A stretch of DNA of 64,000 nt, from contig CAXSFM010000018.1 in the NCBI GenBank assembly GCA_964236735.1, positions 1 through 64,000 of the forward strand. Reading direction: 5' to 3'. The stretch is from JAIVJG01 sp964236735 (GTDB lineage: Bacteria > Acidobacteriota > Blastocatellia > Pyrinomonadales > Pyrinomonadaceae). The translations under genes and the position numbers were made by a program. The notes beneath the pieces were generated by a model that ran no database searches, was not told the DNA's origin, and saw only the letters and a list, made by a program, of their open reading frames with translations. Shown in pieces: positions 30,372 to 39,259 of this stretch (positions are counted from its first letter, which is position 1; the number at the start of each line of letters is the position of its first letter).

Positions 30372-31016
30372 ATGACGCGAACGATGGGAACAAATGAAAT
30401 CCAACAAGGCTTGATATTGCTCTCGTCGGACATTGAACTGCGCGAGCGTTTTTTTCGCGATCCGTTGAAGGTGGGGCGCGAGATGGGTTTGAGCAACGCC
30501 GAGACGCGCCGCCTCGCACAACTCTCCGCGCCGCAACTCAGGATGTTCGGCGTATCGCCGCACGCGCGCCGCTTTCTCGAAGCCTGCAAAGTTCTGCCCT
30601 TAACGCATCGCACCGTCAAAGAAATTTTTACGGAACACTTCGAGCAGTTTGCCGCCACGCACGCGCCCGGCGAACTACGACGGCATCTCGGCGACAATCT
30701 CGCCTTCGCGCTTCATCTCGAAAACAAATTTCGCGGCCTGCGGCAAACGCTTGAGCCGCGTTGGGCGCTCGACCTGCTGCGCTACGAACGCGCGCGACTG
30801 CAAGCGGCAGACCCCGCGCGCCGCATAGTCGTCCAGCTTTTCCGCCACGACATCAGCCGTCTCGTGCGGAGCCTCGCGCGCAGGGAAGATGTGCCGCAAG
30901 TGCAGATGCGTCTGTGCCTCGCCGTCTGGTGGCGTCCGCGACGGCGCGGTAAAGTGCGCTATGCGGTGATCACTTATCCGAGACCGGGCGGTCGTCAAAA
31001 GACGCCGATGAAGTGA
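30372..31016 (+). CDS. Conserved-looking protein of unknown function
   Basis: The 214-aa product is helical and Arg-rich, without signal peptide or membrane segment. The N-terminal 100 residues contain LRERFFRDPLKVGREMGLS and FLEACKVLPLT, with an EHF.QFAATH segment. The order is distantly reminiscent of N-terminal regions of DUF2063/SCO6045-type proteins, but I cannot confirm that. The C-terminal part ends with basic residues. It follows aroC after 20 bases and may be cotranscribed. Function is not assigned. Confidence 0.6.
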   Translation: MTRTMGTNEIQQGLILLSSDIELRERFFRDPLKVGREMGLSNAETRRLAQLSAPQLRMFGVSPHARRFLEACKVLPLTHRTVKEIFTEHFEQFAATHAPGELRRHLGDNLAFALHLENKFRGLRQTLEPRWALDLLRYERARLQAADPARRIVVQLFRHDISRLVRSLARREDVPQVQMRLCLAVWWRPRRRGKVRYAVITYPRPGGRQKTPMK

Positions 31017-31101
31017 TGTCGGACAATTTGATGAGCGCTGACTCGCGCACGGGCTGAGATGTCGCAGCGCATGAAAGAATTTCTTGATCACGGAGAATGT
31101 C

Positions 31102-31755
31102 ATGCCAATTGAACTTTCGCGTGTGACGAAGCGTGTCGCCGCCGGTGCGTCCGTTGTGCTGCTGCTCATACTGTTGATGTTGCCGCAAGGTGCAGGCTCG
31201 CAGGCTTCAAGTTTAGCGAGTCAGGAGAAGCGGCGAGAGGCGGAGACGAAAGGCAGCGTCGCCGGGACGCTCGTGCCGGGCGCGAATCTTTCGCCGGAAC
31301 AGGTCATCACGATTCAGCTTGAGGCGTTGCATCATAACGACACGCCGACGAAGGACAGCGGCATCGCCACGGCTTTCGCTTTCGCGTCGCCGGGCAACAG
31401 GGAAGCGACGGGGCCGCTCGCGCGATTTATCGAGTTGGTCAAGAGTTCGCAGTACAAGGCGATGCTCAACTATCGCAGCGTCGAGCGCGATGCGATCATC
31501 AATCACGAAGGCGTCGCGCACCAGCGCGTCTCGATCATTGACGCGCAGGGCAATCGCGCCGTCTTCGTCTTCATCGTGTCGAGACAGACGGACGGCGCGT
31601 GCCCGAATTGCTGGCTGACGGACGGCGTCGTGAGAGTCCCGGAAAAGCCAAAGGATGGCTTGCTTGCCATGAATCACACGGACGCACATCGCATCACGCG
31701 CGCACGCGGGAAGAGAATATTTTCCATGTCGAATTTAATGGAGGCGAAGAGTTGA
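31102..31755 (+). CDS. Exported DUF4864-like protein
   Basis: The 217-aa product has a signal or anchor segment (ASVVLLLILLMLPQGAGSQ). A domain follows with the pattern LSPEQVITIQLEALHHNDTP...GIATAFAFASPGNR.ATGPLARFIELVKS..Y..ML, which matches DUF4864-like proteins of unknown function. The two Cys residues in GACPNCWLTDGV are a possible redox or metal pair. The ATG 31102 has a GGAGAA site; an upstream in-frame start gives no better signal peptide. Its TGA stop overlaps the TTG start of the next gene, so the genes are translationally coupled. Confidence 0.75.
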   Translation: MPIELSRVTKRVAAGASVVLLLILLMLPQGAGSQASSLASQEKRREAETKGSVAGTLVPGANLSPEQVITIQLEALHHNDTPTKDSGIATAFAFASPGNREATGPLARFIELVKSSQYKAMLNYRSVERDAIINHEGVAHQRVSIIDAQGNRAVFVFIVSRQTDGACPNCWLTDGVVRVPEKPKDGLLAMNHTDAHRITRARGKRIFSMSNLMEAKS

Positions 31756-32552
31756 GTACACAGGAAAAACTGCTCGTCACGCTCGACGACGCGGGCGTCA
31801 AGCGCATCACTTTCAATAGACCAGAGCGTCGCAACGCGATTGACTTCGAGTTGTTCGCGCTCTTCGCAGATGCCATCGCGCAGGCCGCCGAAGATGAGAG
31901 CCGCGTCGTCGTCATCACCGGCGCGGGCGACTCGTTCAGCGCGGGACTCGACCTCGCGTCCATCAATCCCAACGATCTCGCCACGATGGATGTGGCCGCG
32001 AAAATTCGCGAATTGATTAACCCGCCGATTTTGCAAATGCGTCGCATGTCGAAGCCGATCATCGCGCGCGTGCATGGCTCCGCCGTCGGCATCGGCTTCA
32101 GCTACGCGCTGGCGAGCGACATCTGCATCGCGACGGAAGAAAGCGCATTCAGCCAGAGTTTTATCCGTGTGGGATTGATGCCCGACGGCGGCAGCACGTA
32201 TTTTCTGCCGCGCCTCGTCGGCACGCGCCGCGCCTTCGAGTTGATGACGACGGGCGCGCAAATCAGCGCGCGCGATGCGATGCAACTCGGACTCATCAAT
32301 CAGGTCGTGGCCGCCGGCGAACTCGATGCGGTGGTCAACCAACTCGCCGCCACGCTCGCGCAATCGCCGCAACCGTCGCTCGCCAGAGTTAAACAATCGC
32401 TCAATGCGTGCGAGACGGCGGAACTCTCCGCCGCGCTCGCATTCGAGGCCGAAGGGCAGGCCGCGTGCCTGCGCTCGCCGGACTTCGTCGAGGGCGTGAC
32501 GGCGTTCATGCAAAAGCGCAAACCAAGCTTCGGACGGACAAAATCAAGTTAA
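31752..32552 (+). CDS. Enoyl-CoA hydratase/isomerase family protein
   Basis: The 266-aa crotonase-fold protein shows FNRPERRNAIDFELF, the oxyanion-hole block FSAGLDL and the second loop HGSAVGIGFSYALASD. SFIRVGLMPDGGSTYFLPRLVG carries the residues that often act in catalysis, with Asp in MPDGG rather than the Glu usual in true hydratases. An isomerase or other crotonase reaction is therefore possible. The start is TTG at 31752, within TTGA overlapping the upstream stop and behind a GGAG site; this gives the normal family length. Confidence 0.9.
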   Translation: MSTQEKLLVTLDDAGVKRITFNRPERRNAIDFELFALFADAIAQAAEDESRVVVITGAGDSFSAGLDLASINPNDLATMDVAAKIRELINPPILQMRRMSKPIIARVHGSAVGIGFSYALASDICIATEESAFSQSFIRVGLMPDGGSTYFLPRLVGTRRAFELMTTGAQISARDAMQLGLINQVVAAGELDAVVNQLAATLAQSPQPSLARVKQSLNACETAELSAALAFEAEGQAACLRSPDFVEGVTAFMQKRKPSFGRTKSS

Positions 32553-32575
32553 AATACGCACCCTCCCCGTGATTG

Positions 32576-32603
32576 TTGAAGCTGACAGGCAGGCAGTAAT
32601 TAT
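32576..32603 (+). promoter_or_regulatory. Possible promoter of def
   Basis: TTGAAG (32576-32581), 16 bases, then TAATTA (32598-32603) in the AT-richer gap before def. A 7-bp hairpin AATAGCG/CGCTATT (32621-32627 and 32645-32651) lies in the leader. Weak support. Confidence 0.3.
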
Positions 32604-32678
32604 CGTAGAATTCGCATCAAAATAGCGGACTTTAAGGCGGTGTTCGCTATTGTCAGAAAGTTTTCAGGGAAGAACGAG

Positions 32679-33194
32679 ATGGCTTTGTTAGAGATTGTGA
32701 AATACGGCGAGCCGGTGCTGGAGACACCCGCCGAGCCTGTCACGGAGTTCGACGACCGGCTCAAGAAACTCGTCGGCGACATGTTCGAGACGATGTACGC
32801 GGCGCGCGGTGTGGGCTTGGCCGCGCCACAAATCGGCGTCTCGAAGCGTCTGTTCGTGATGGATTGTTCGGGCGGCGAAGACCCTTCGGCGCGCATCGCT
32901 CTCATCAATCCAATCGTCGAGCGCGTCGAGGGCGAGCAGACCGGCGAAGAGGGTTGTCTCTCTTTTCCCGGCATCTACTTCGCCGTCAAGCGCGATCTGC
33001 GCGCCATCGTGCGAGCGCAGGATGTGAACGGCGAAGATTTTGAATATGACGGACTCGAACTCGAAGCGCGTTGTATGCTGCACGAGACGGATCACTGCGA
33101 CGGCATCGTCTTTCTCGACCGCACGACGACGCTCAAGCGCGAGATGGTCAGGCGCAAGATTAAGAAACTGGCGAAGGCCGGACGCTGGATTTAA
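32679..33194 (+). CDS. def: Peptide deformylase
   Basis: The 171-aa metalloenzyme removes the N-formyl group from new proteins. All three motifs are present: GVGLAAPQIG, EGCLSFPG with Cys93, and HETDHCDG with His135, Glu136 and His139 as metal ligands and base. The ATG at 32679 follows GGGAAG; an in-frame start at 32640 adds 13 residues that do not match the family. fmt lies downstream, separated by pruA, so the usual def-fmt pair is interrupted here. Confidence 0.96.
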   Translation: MALLEIVKYGEPVLETPAEPVTEFDDRLKKLVGDMFETMYAARGVGLAAPQIGVSKRLFVMDCSGGEDPSARIALINPIVERVEGEQTGEEGCLSFPGIYFAVKRDLRAIVRAQDVNGEDFEYDGLELEARCMLHETDHCDGIVFLDRTTTLKREMVRRKIKKLAKAGRWI

Positions 33195-33222
33195 TCACCC
33201 GGCGAACTTATCAACCTGAACG

Positions 33223-33270
33223 GCGCGGCGCGCGGACTGACACCATGTTCGCGCGCCGCGCGGTTTTTTT
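33223..33270 (+). terminator. Rho-independent terminator after def
   Basis: The 12-bp GC stem 33223-33234/33250-33261 has a 15-base loop and is followed by seven T. Confidence 0.93.
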
Positions 33271-33295
33271 ATCGTTGTGATAGCATGAAAAGAAA

Positions 33296-33383
33296 ATGAT
33301 GAATGCCGCAGTGACGAATGATGAATACGGGGACGGAGCTTCTTGTCTTAACTCATCACTTATCACTCATCACTCATCACTTT
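33296..33383 (+). repeat. Heptamer repeat locus with mismatched arms (GATGAAT and ACTCATC types)
   Basis: The upstream arm (33296-33331) has degenerate GATGAAT-type units and the downstream arm (33354-33383) has ACTCATC-type units. The second would pair fully with GATGAGT but only partly with GATGAAT. Polarity is the same as at other loci. A GAGGTG ribosome site for pruA follows it. Confidence 0.75.
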
Positions 33384-33400
33384 TCAAACGAGGTGTGAAG

Positions 33401-34990
33401 ATGCAGGACGAATTTCGTAACGAGCCGTTTACAGATTTCAGCGTGGAAGAAAACGCCCGCGCCATGCGCGAGGCTCTGGCGCGCGTCAAGTCGGAGTTGG
33501 GGCGCGATTATCCGCTCGTCATCGGCGGCGAGCGCATCGAGACGGGCGACACTTTCGAGAGTTACAACCCGGCGCGTAAAACCGAAGTCGTCGGGCGTTT
33601 CCAGAAGGCGACCGAAGAACTCGCGCGGTCAGCGGTCGAAAAGGCGCACGAGACTTTCAAGTCGTGGCGCGACGCTCCGGCGGAAGCGCGCGCCGGCCTG
33701 CTGTTTACCGTCGCCGATTTACTGCGCGAGCGTCGCCATTATTTTTCGGCGTGGATGGTTCACGAAGTCGCGAAGACGTGGGCGGAAGCCGACGGCGACA
33801 CCGCAGAGGCGATTGACTTCTGCGACTTCTACGCGCGCGAGATGCTGCGCTATGCGGGCGCGCAACCTTTGACGAAAATCGAGGGCGAAGACAATCGCCT
33901 CTCATACATTCCGCTCGGCGTCGGTGTCGTCATTCCGCCGTGGAATTTTCCGCTCGCGATTATGGCGGGCATGACCGTCGCGTCAATCGTCACGGGCAAC
34001 ACCGTCGTCCTCAAACCTTCGTCGGACGCGCCGGCTATTGCCTACAAATTTTTCGAGCTGCTCGAAGAGGCGGGAATGCCGCCGGGCGTCGTCAACTTTA
34101 TGACAGGTTCGGGGGCTGAGGTCGGCGATACGGTGGTTGACCATCCGCACACGCGCTACGTCGCCTTCACCGGCTCGAAAGAAATCGGCCTGCGGATCAA
34201 CGAGCGCGCGGCGAAAGTTCACGAAGGGCAAATCTGGATTAAGCGCGTCGTCGCAGAGATGGGCGGCAAGGATGCCATCGTCGTTGACTCGGACACAGAC
34301 CTCGACGAAGCCGCGACGGGCGTCGTGCAATCGGCGTTCGGATTTCAGGGACAGAAATGCTCGGCCTGCTCGCGCGCCATCATCCACACGGATGTCTATG
34401 ATTCGATGCTTGAGAAAATCGTCGAACGCACGGAGAAGTTGAAACTAGGCGACCCGGACGATGTGACGACGAGCCTCAGCGCCGTCATCAACAACAAAGC
34501 CTTCAAGACCATCAGCGATTACATCGAGCGCGGCAAGGCCGATGGCGGGCGCGTCGTCGCGGGCGGCGGCACAGACGGCGAAGCTGGTTACTATATCGAG
34601 CCGACCGTCATCGCCGACGTGAAGCCCGGCGACACCATCGAGCAACAGGAAATCTTCGGCCCTGTGCTTGCCGTCATTCGCGCCAGAGATTTTGACGACG
34701 CGCTCGACATCGCCAACGACACGGAGTACGGATTGACCGGGGCGGTCTATACCAACGATGAAGCAAAGCTGGAGCGCGCGAGCCGCGAGTTCCACGCGGG
34801 CAATCTCTATCTCAACCGCAAATGTACGGGCGCGCTCGTCGGCGTCCATCCCTTCGGCGGCTTCAACATGTCCGGCACGGACTCGAAAGCGGGCGGGCGT
34901 GATTATCTCGCGCTTTTCATGCAGGCCAAAGTCGTCTCCGAAAAAATCCGTCCCGGCTACAACGACAAAGAAAAGCGGGAAGCGATTTAA
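33401..34990 (+). CDS. pruA: L-glutamate gamma-semialdehyde dehydrogenase (1-pyrroline-5-carboxylate dehydrogenase)
   Basis: The 529-aa aldehyde dehydrogenase oxidises glutamate semialdehyde to glutamate in proline catabolism. It contains the N-terminal P5CDH region (NEPFTDF...), NAD-binding IPPWNFPLAI, the catalytic Cys in GQKCSACSR and the C-terminal GGFNMSGTDSKAGG, which is typical of RocA/PruA. The ATG at 33401 has a good GAGGTG site; an upstream frame runs through the repeat and is rejected. No proline dehydrogenase gene is adjacent. Confidence 0.94.
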   Translation: MQDEFRNEPFTDFSVEENARAMREALARVKSELGRDYPLVIGGERIETGDTFESYNPARKTEVVGRFQKATEELARSAVEKAHETFKSWRDAPAEARAGLLFTVADLLRERRHYFSAWMVHEVAKTWAEADGDTAEAIDFCDFYAREMLRYAGAQPLTKIEGEDNRLSYIPLGVGVVIPPWNFPLAIMAGMTVASIVTGNTVVLKPSSDAPAIAYKFFELLEEAGMPPGVVNFMTGSGAEVGDTVVDHPHTRYVAFTGSKEIGLRINERAAKVHEGQIWIKRVVAEMGGKDAIVVDSDTDLDEAATGVVQSAFGFQGQKCSACSRAIIHTDVYDSMLEKIVERTEKLKLGDPDDVTTSLSAVINNKAFKTISDYIERGKADGGRVVAGGGTDGEAGYYIEPTVIADVKPGDTIEQQEIFGPVLAVIRARDFDDALDIANDTEYGLTGAVYTNDEAKLERASREFHAGNLYLNRKCTGALVGVHPFGGFNMSGTDSKAGGRDYLALFMQAKVVSEKIRPGYNDKEKREAI

Positions 34991-34992
34991 GG

Positions 34993-35068
34993 AAATGATG
35001 AATGATGAATGAAAGCAGGCGGCTTTTAGTTTGTCATTCATCATTCATCATTCATCACTCATCATTTC
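34993..35068 (+). repeat. Heptamer inverted repeat, GATGAAT type
   Basis: Perfect 19-bp arms are at 34994-35012 and 35034-35052, with further ATTCATC/ACTCATC units to 35068. The repeat fills the pruA-fmt gap. It ends 5 bases before the fmt ATG, leaving no ribosome site. Confidence 0.93.
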
Positions 35069-35073
35069 TTCTT

Positions 35074-36036
35074 ATGCGTTTAATCTTCATGGGCACGCCG
35101 GACGTGGCTGTGCCGACGCTGAGGCGTTGCGTCGAGGACGGGCACGAAGTTGTGGCGGTGTGGACGCAGCCGGATCGTCCCGCGGGACGCGGCAATAAGT
35201 TGAAAGCGTCGCCCGTGAAAGAGTACGCCGTCGCGCGCGGCATTCCTGTTCATCAACCAATTAAAGTTAAAACAGACGAGGCGTGCGCGCTCTTTGCTTC
35301 ATACGAAGCGGATGCGGCGGTGGTTGTCGCCTACGGGCGCATCCTGCCGTCGGCATTCTTGCGCGCGCCGCGTCTCGGTTGCGTGAACGTGCATTTTTCG
35401 CTGCTGCCGAAATATCGCGGGGCTGCGCCCGTCAACTGGGCGATTGCGCGCGGCGAGACAGCGTCGGGCGTGACGACGATGTTGATTGACGAGGGACTCG
35501 ACACCGGCGACATTCTCTTGCAACGCGCGACGCCAATTGGCGAAGGTGAGGCCGCGCCCGAACTGCTCGCGCGTCTTGCGTTGTCGGGCGCTGAACTGTT
35601 GAGTGAAACTCTGGCGCGCTTTGATGAAATCGAGCCGCGCCCGCAGCAACACGAAGACGCCACGCTCGCGCCTATTCTCCGCCGTGAAGACGGATTGATT
35701 GATTGGACGCTCGACGCGACGGAAATCGCGCGGCGCGTGCGCGGCTTTCAACCGTGGCCGGCGGCGCACACAACTTACGACGGGCGGCGACTCGTCATCT
35801 GGCGCGCGCGCGTCATACTTGAAGAGTCGCCTTCGGATGAAGCCATGTCGCAAGAAACGCCGCAGCATGTTGCAGTGGGTAGCATCATTCGAGTGCGTGG
35901 CGAAGAGCTTGTTGTGAAGTGCGGCAATGAAACTATACTGTGTCTCGACGAGTTGCAGATCGAAGGCAAGCAACGCATGGGCGCGCGCGATTTCATCAAC
36001 GGAATGCACGTCAGCGTCGGCGCGCAATTGGGTTAA
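35074..36036 (+). CDS. fmt: Methionyl-tRNA formyltransferase
   Basis: The 320-aa enzyme formylates initiator Met-tRNA. The start MRLIFMGTPDVAVPTL, the formyl-folate block CVNVHFSLLPKYRGAAPVNWAI and TLMLIDEGLDTGDIL-like region are canonical. ATG 35074 is fixed by the family start; the open frame upstream is repeat sequence. rsmB follows after 35 bases, which is the common fmt-rsmB order. Confidence 0.96.
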   Translation: MRLIFMGTPDVAVPTLRRCVEDGHEVVAVWTQPDRPAGRGNKLKASPVKEYAVARGIPVHQPIKVKTDEACALFASYEADAAVVVAYGRILPSAFLRAPRLGCVNVHFSLLPKYRGAAPVNWAIARGETASGVTTMLIDEGLDTGDILLQRATPIGEGEAAPELLARLALSGAELLSETLARFDEIEPRPQQHEDATLAPILRREDGLIDWTLDATEIARRVRGFQPWPAAHTTYDGRRLVIWRARVILEESPSDEAMSQETPQHVAVGSIIRVRGEELVVKCGNETILCLDELQIEGKQRMGARDFINGMHVSVGAQLG

Positions 36037-36071
36037 GAGTCGCTACGGAGAATATTTTCAAAGAGCGTTAA

Positions 36072-37457
36072 GTGAACAATCAAGCGCGCGTCAAGAAGGG
36101 TCAACCGTTCCGGTCAAGCGAGTCTCGCGCTGTCTCGCCGGCTCGTCGCGCGGCGTTTGAAATTCTCCGGCGCGTGGAAGACGAGGGCGCGTTCGCGGCT
36201 CCTTTGCTGGCGGACGTGGAGTTGAGCGCGGAAGATCGCGCGCTCTGTTATGAACTGACGCTCGGCGTGCTGCGCCGGCAACTCTGGCTCGACAAAGTGC
36301 TTGAGCATTACGCGGGGCGCGACGCTGCCAGCCTCGATGCGCCGGTCAGACGCGCGCTGCGTCTCGGTCTTTATCAACTTCGATTTTTGACGCGCATCCC
36401 GGCACGCGCCGCCGTCAACGAATCGGTCAACCTCGCGCACACCGCGCGCCTGCGCTCCGCCGCGCCCTTCATCAACGCCGTGCTCCGCCGCGCCACACGC
36501 GAGCCGGACTACGATCCCGCGAGCGGCGCGCAAAATATAAACGAAAAAATCGCGTTTGAAACGTCGCATCCACTCTGGCTCATCGAGCGTTGGGCGGCGG
36601 CGTTCGGCGCGGACGAGACGCGCGCCTTCGCGCTTGCCAATAATCTCCCGGCTCCGGTTTCTTTCCGCATCAACACACTGCGCGCCGAAAACGATGTCGT
36701 GCTTCAACGTCTTCGCGAGACGGGCGTCGAGATTTCGGCTTCGCGCGTCGCGCCCGGCGGGTGGCGTGTGACCGGTGGCAGTGACGGCACGACTTTGTTG
36801 CGCGCGCTCGCTGGTGAAGGTTTGATTTACATGCAGGACGAGGCGTCGCAGCTTGTGGCGCACGTTGTCGGCGCGCGTGCGGGCGAGCGCGTGCTGGATG
36901 TCTGCGCCGCGCCGGGAAGCAAGACGACGCAGATGGCGTCTCTGGCGGGCGATGCTGCAAAAATAATCGCGGGCGATTTATCCATGCGACGCCTGCGCGT
37001 GGTCGGGGAGTCGGCGGCGCGACAGAGTTTGCGGAGCGTGCGCCCCGTCGTTTACAACGCGGAGAAGGAACTGCCGTTCGCGGACGAAACTTTTGACCGC
37101 GTGCTGGTGGATGCGCCGTGTACGGGTACGGGCACGCTGCGCCACAACCCGGAAATTCGCTGGCGCATCGTGCCGCAAGACATCGAGCGGCTCGCGCTCA
37201 AACAACAAAAAATTCTGGCCGAAGCGTCTCGCGTCGTGCGGCGCGGCGGGCGTCTCGTCTATTCGACTTGTTCGGTGGAGCGTGAGGAAAACGAAGCGGT
37301 CATGGACTCGTTCCTGCACACGCACGACGATTTCAGACAGTTGAAAGTGACGCGCGCGGCTGACGCATTGTTGACCGGGACGGGCGCGGCGCGGACATGG
37401 CCGCAACGCGACGACGTTGACGGATTCTTCGTTGCCGCGCTTGAAAAGCGAAGTTGA
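36072..37457 (+). CDS. rsmB: 16S rRNA (cytosine-967-C5)-methyltransferase RsmB
   Basis: The 461-aa product has an N-terminal NusB-like RNA-binding domain and a SAM-dependent methyltransferase domain. Motif I is VLDVCAAPGSKTTQMA. The two key cysteines are in DAPCTGTGTLRHNPEI and YSTCSVEREENE. The start is GTG. It is in an operon-like arrangement after fmt. Confidence 0.95.
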   Translation: MNNQARVKKGQPFRSSESRAVSPARRAAFEILRRVEDEGAFAAPLLADVELSAEDRALCYELTLGVLRRQLWLDKVLEHYAGRDAASLDAPVRRALRLGLYQLRFLTRIPARAAVNESVNLAHTARLRSAAPFINAVLRRATREPDYDPASGAQNINEKIAFETSHPLWLIERWAAAFGADETRAFALANNLPAPVSFRINTLRAENDVVLQRLRETGVEISASRVAPGGWRVTGGSDGTTLLRALAGEGLIYMQDEASQLVAHVVGARAGERVLDVCAAPGSKTTQMASLAGDAAKIIAGDLSMRRLRVVGESAARQSLRSVRPVVYNAEKELPFADETFDRVLVDAPCTGTGTLRHNPEIRWRIVPQDIERLALKQQKILAEASRVVRRGGRLVYSTCSVEREENEAVMDSFLHTHDDFRQLKVTRAADALLTGTGAARTWPQRDDVDGFFVAALEKRS

Positions 37458-37650
37458 AAACAGAGGGTGGAAGGAGCGAAAGCAACAAATTTCATCGCTT
37501 GATTCTGCTCCGCTATTTCGTCGTGCGCTCTCTGATTACCGCCTTGCGGCGTGTGAGAGGCGAGTGTTAGACTCCCGGCTTGGTTTTGGGCTGGCACGTC
37601 TGGTATGGCGCGCAATTTTTTGAGACGGTCGAGAGGGGCGACGAATCTTT

Positions 37651-38355
37651 GTGGCTGAGGCATCGGGAAATTTCTTCTCGGCTTTAGGTAAGCTCGGAAT
37701 CATCCTGATCAGCGCCGCGATGTTCGTGGCCGGTCTTTTAGGCGTCGTCTATCTCTCACTCCGCAGCCCCGAAGTTCAAGTGCCGGATGTCATCAACAAA
37801 ACTTACAATGATGGGACGGCGGCTTTGAGCAAGGCCGGTCTCGACATCAGCGAGCGAGCGCAACGTTATAAGCCGGACGTGCAGCCCGGCATGATTCTCG
37901 ATCAGACGCCGCACGCCGGCGAAGTCGTCAAGTCAGGCCAGACCGTGCGCGTCGTGGTCAGCCGCAGCCCGCGCGAGGGCGAGCAGCCGCCGGTCGCAGA
38001 AGTCCCGGATGAGAAAAAGGACGATGCCGCGAAGAAGTCGAAGAACGATAACGACTCGGATTCCGGGACAGCGTCGAAGAATGAGAATCGCGACCGGCGG
38101 AATAAAAATACCAATAAGAATGCCAACGCGAACGGCAACCTGAACGCGAACAGCCGGAATCTCAACAACAGCAACAACACGAATAACGTGAATGCTAACC
38201 GCGACGCAAATCGCAATCAGAACGCAAACATCAACGGCACGCTCAACCTGAACCGGAATAGAAACACCGGCAACCGGAACTCGAACGCAAACGCAAACGT
38301 CAATCGCAACACGAACACCGTGCGCGCCAACAGCAACGTCAACCGGCATCCATAA
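37651..38355 (+). CDS. Single-PASTA-domain membrane protein with Asn-rich tail
   Basis: The 234-aa product has an N-terminal membrane helix (about residues 13-35). One PASTA domain lies near 42-105 (VQVPDVINKTYNDGTAALSK...LDQTPHAGEVVKSG..VRVVVS). A Lys/Asp/Glu-rich linker follows, then about 100 residues dominated by Asn with Arg, Ala, Thr and Lys. PASTA domains bind muropeptides or act in envelope proteins. No kinase domain is present. The start is GTG with a distant GAGGGG. The tail is probably disordered and lies outside the membrane if the helix is a signal anchor. Confidence 0.8.
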   Translation: MAEASGNFFSALGKLGIILISAAMFVAGLLGVVYLSLRSPEVQVPDVINKTYNDGTAALSKAGLDISERAQRYKPDVQPGMILDQTPHAGEVVKSGQTVRVVVSRSPREGEQPPVAEVPDEKKDDAAKKSKNDNDSDSGTASKNENRDRRNKNTNKNANANGNLNANSRNLNNSNNTNNVNANRDANRNQNANINGTLNLNRNRNTGNRNSNANANVNRNTNTVRANSNVNRHP

Positions 38356-38488
38356 CCACGAAATCTACGAGACAGTCGCGGCCATGTTGGCGCGAATTGA
38401 GTCAGCGCTTTAACGCTTGAAGTGCAATCCTTAACGAACCCGGCGTGACGAAAATTCCGCCCCGCGTTTGTCCTCGAAGAATAAATAC

Positions 38489-39151
38489 ATGGTAGAAATT
38501 GCGCCGTCCATCCTGTCCGCCGATTTCGCGCGACTCGGCGATTCAATCGCGGCGGTCGAGCGCGGCGGGGCGACGATTATTCATGTAGATGTGATGGATG
38601 GTCATTTCGTGCCCAACTTGACGGTCGGATTGCCCGTCGTCCGTTCACTTTCGCGCGCAACCCATTTACCCCTCGACACGCATCTAATGATTTCCGAGCC
38701 GGGACGTTACGCCGAGCAATTTGTCGAAGCGGGCGCGCGCATGGTCTCCGTCCACATCGAGGCGGACGCGCACATTCATCGCACGCTCGCGGCCATCAGG
38801 AAAAAAGGAGCGCAGGCCGGCATCGTCATCAATCCGGCGACTTCGCTCTCTGCGCTCGAAGAGGCGCTCCAATTCGCCGATTACGTGCTTGTGATGAGCG
38901 TTAATCCGGGCTTCGGCGGGCAGGAATTTATTGAAACATCAATCGAGAAAGTTCGTCGCCTGCGCGCCATGATTAAGGAACGCGGCCTCTCGACGCGAAT
39001 CGAGATTGACGGCGGCATTGACGCGGATAACATCGAGAGAGTCGCCGACGCGGGCGCGGAAATCATGGTTGCCGGAACCGCCGTCTTCGGCCAGAGCGAC
39101 CCTGAGCGCGCCGTGCGCGAGTTGCTCAAGGCCACGATGCAATTTATTTAA
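38489..39151 (+). CDS. rpe: Ribulose-phosphate 3-epimerase
   Basis: The 220-aa TIM-barrel enzyme interconverts ribulose 5-phosphate and xylulose 5-phosphate. Motifs are IAPSILSADFARLG, HVDVMDGHFVPNLT, HLMI, MSVNPGFGGQ and EIDGGI, all containing the metal and catalytic residues. The ATG at 38489 is preferred because VEIAPSILSAD is the family start. Confidence 0.97.
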   Translation: MVEIAPSILSADFARLGDSIAAVERGGATIIHVDVMDGHFVPNLTVGLPVVRSLSRATHLPLDTHLMISEPGRYAEQFVEAGARMVSVHIEADAHIHRTLAAIRKKGAQAGIVINPATSLSALEEALQFADYVLVMSVNPGFGGQEFIETSIEKVRRLRAMIKERGLSTRIEIDGGIDADNIERVADAGAEIMVAGTAVFGQSDPERAVRELLKATMQFI

Positions 39152-39165
39152 CGTCGAACGATGCC

Positions 39166-39235
39166 ATGCGAAATGACGAATGAAAACTTATGCAGACTGC
39201 CGTTCATTCGACGCTCATCATTTCGCATTCATCAC
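39166..39235 (+). repeat. Degenerate inverted repeat before the TPR gene
   Basis: Bases 39166-39176 (ATGCGAAATGA) pair with 39218-39228. Both sides carry loose GACGAAT/ATTCATC-like units. It looks like a decayed member of the heptamer class, but the periodicity is poor. Confidence 0.5.
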
Positions 39236-39259
39236 TTTAGCTTCATTGGAGGTTTACTG

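Noticed and set aside
37417..37650. A 68-codon frame between rsmB and the PASTA gene
   Set aside because: It overlaps the rsmB 3' end, has no ribosome site and no recognisable feature; the 193-base gap shows nothing else convincing.
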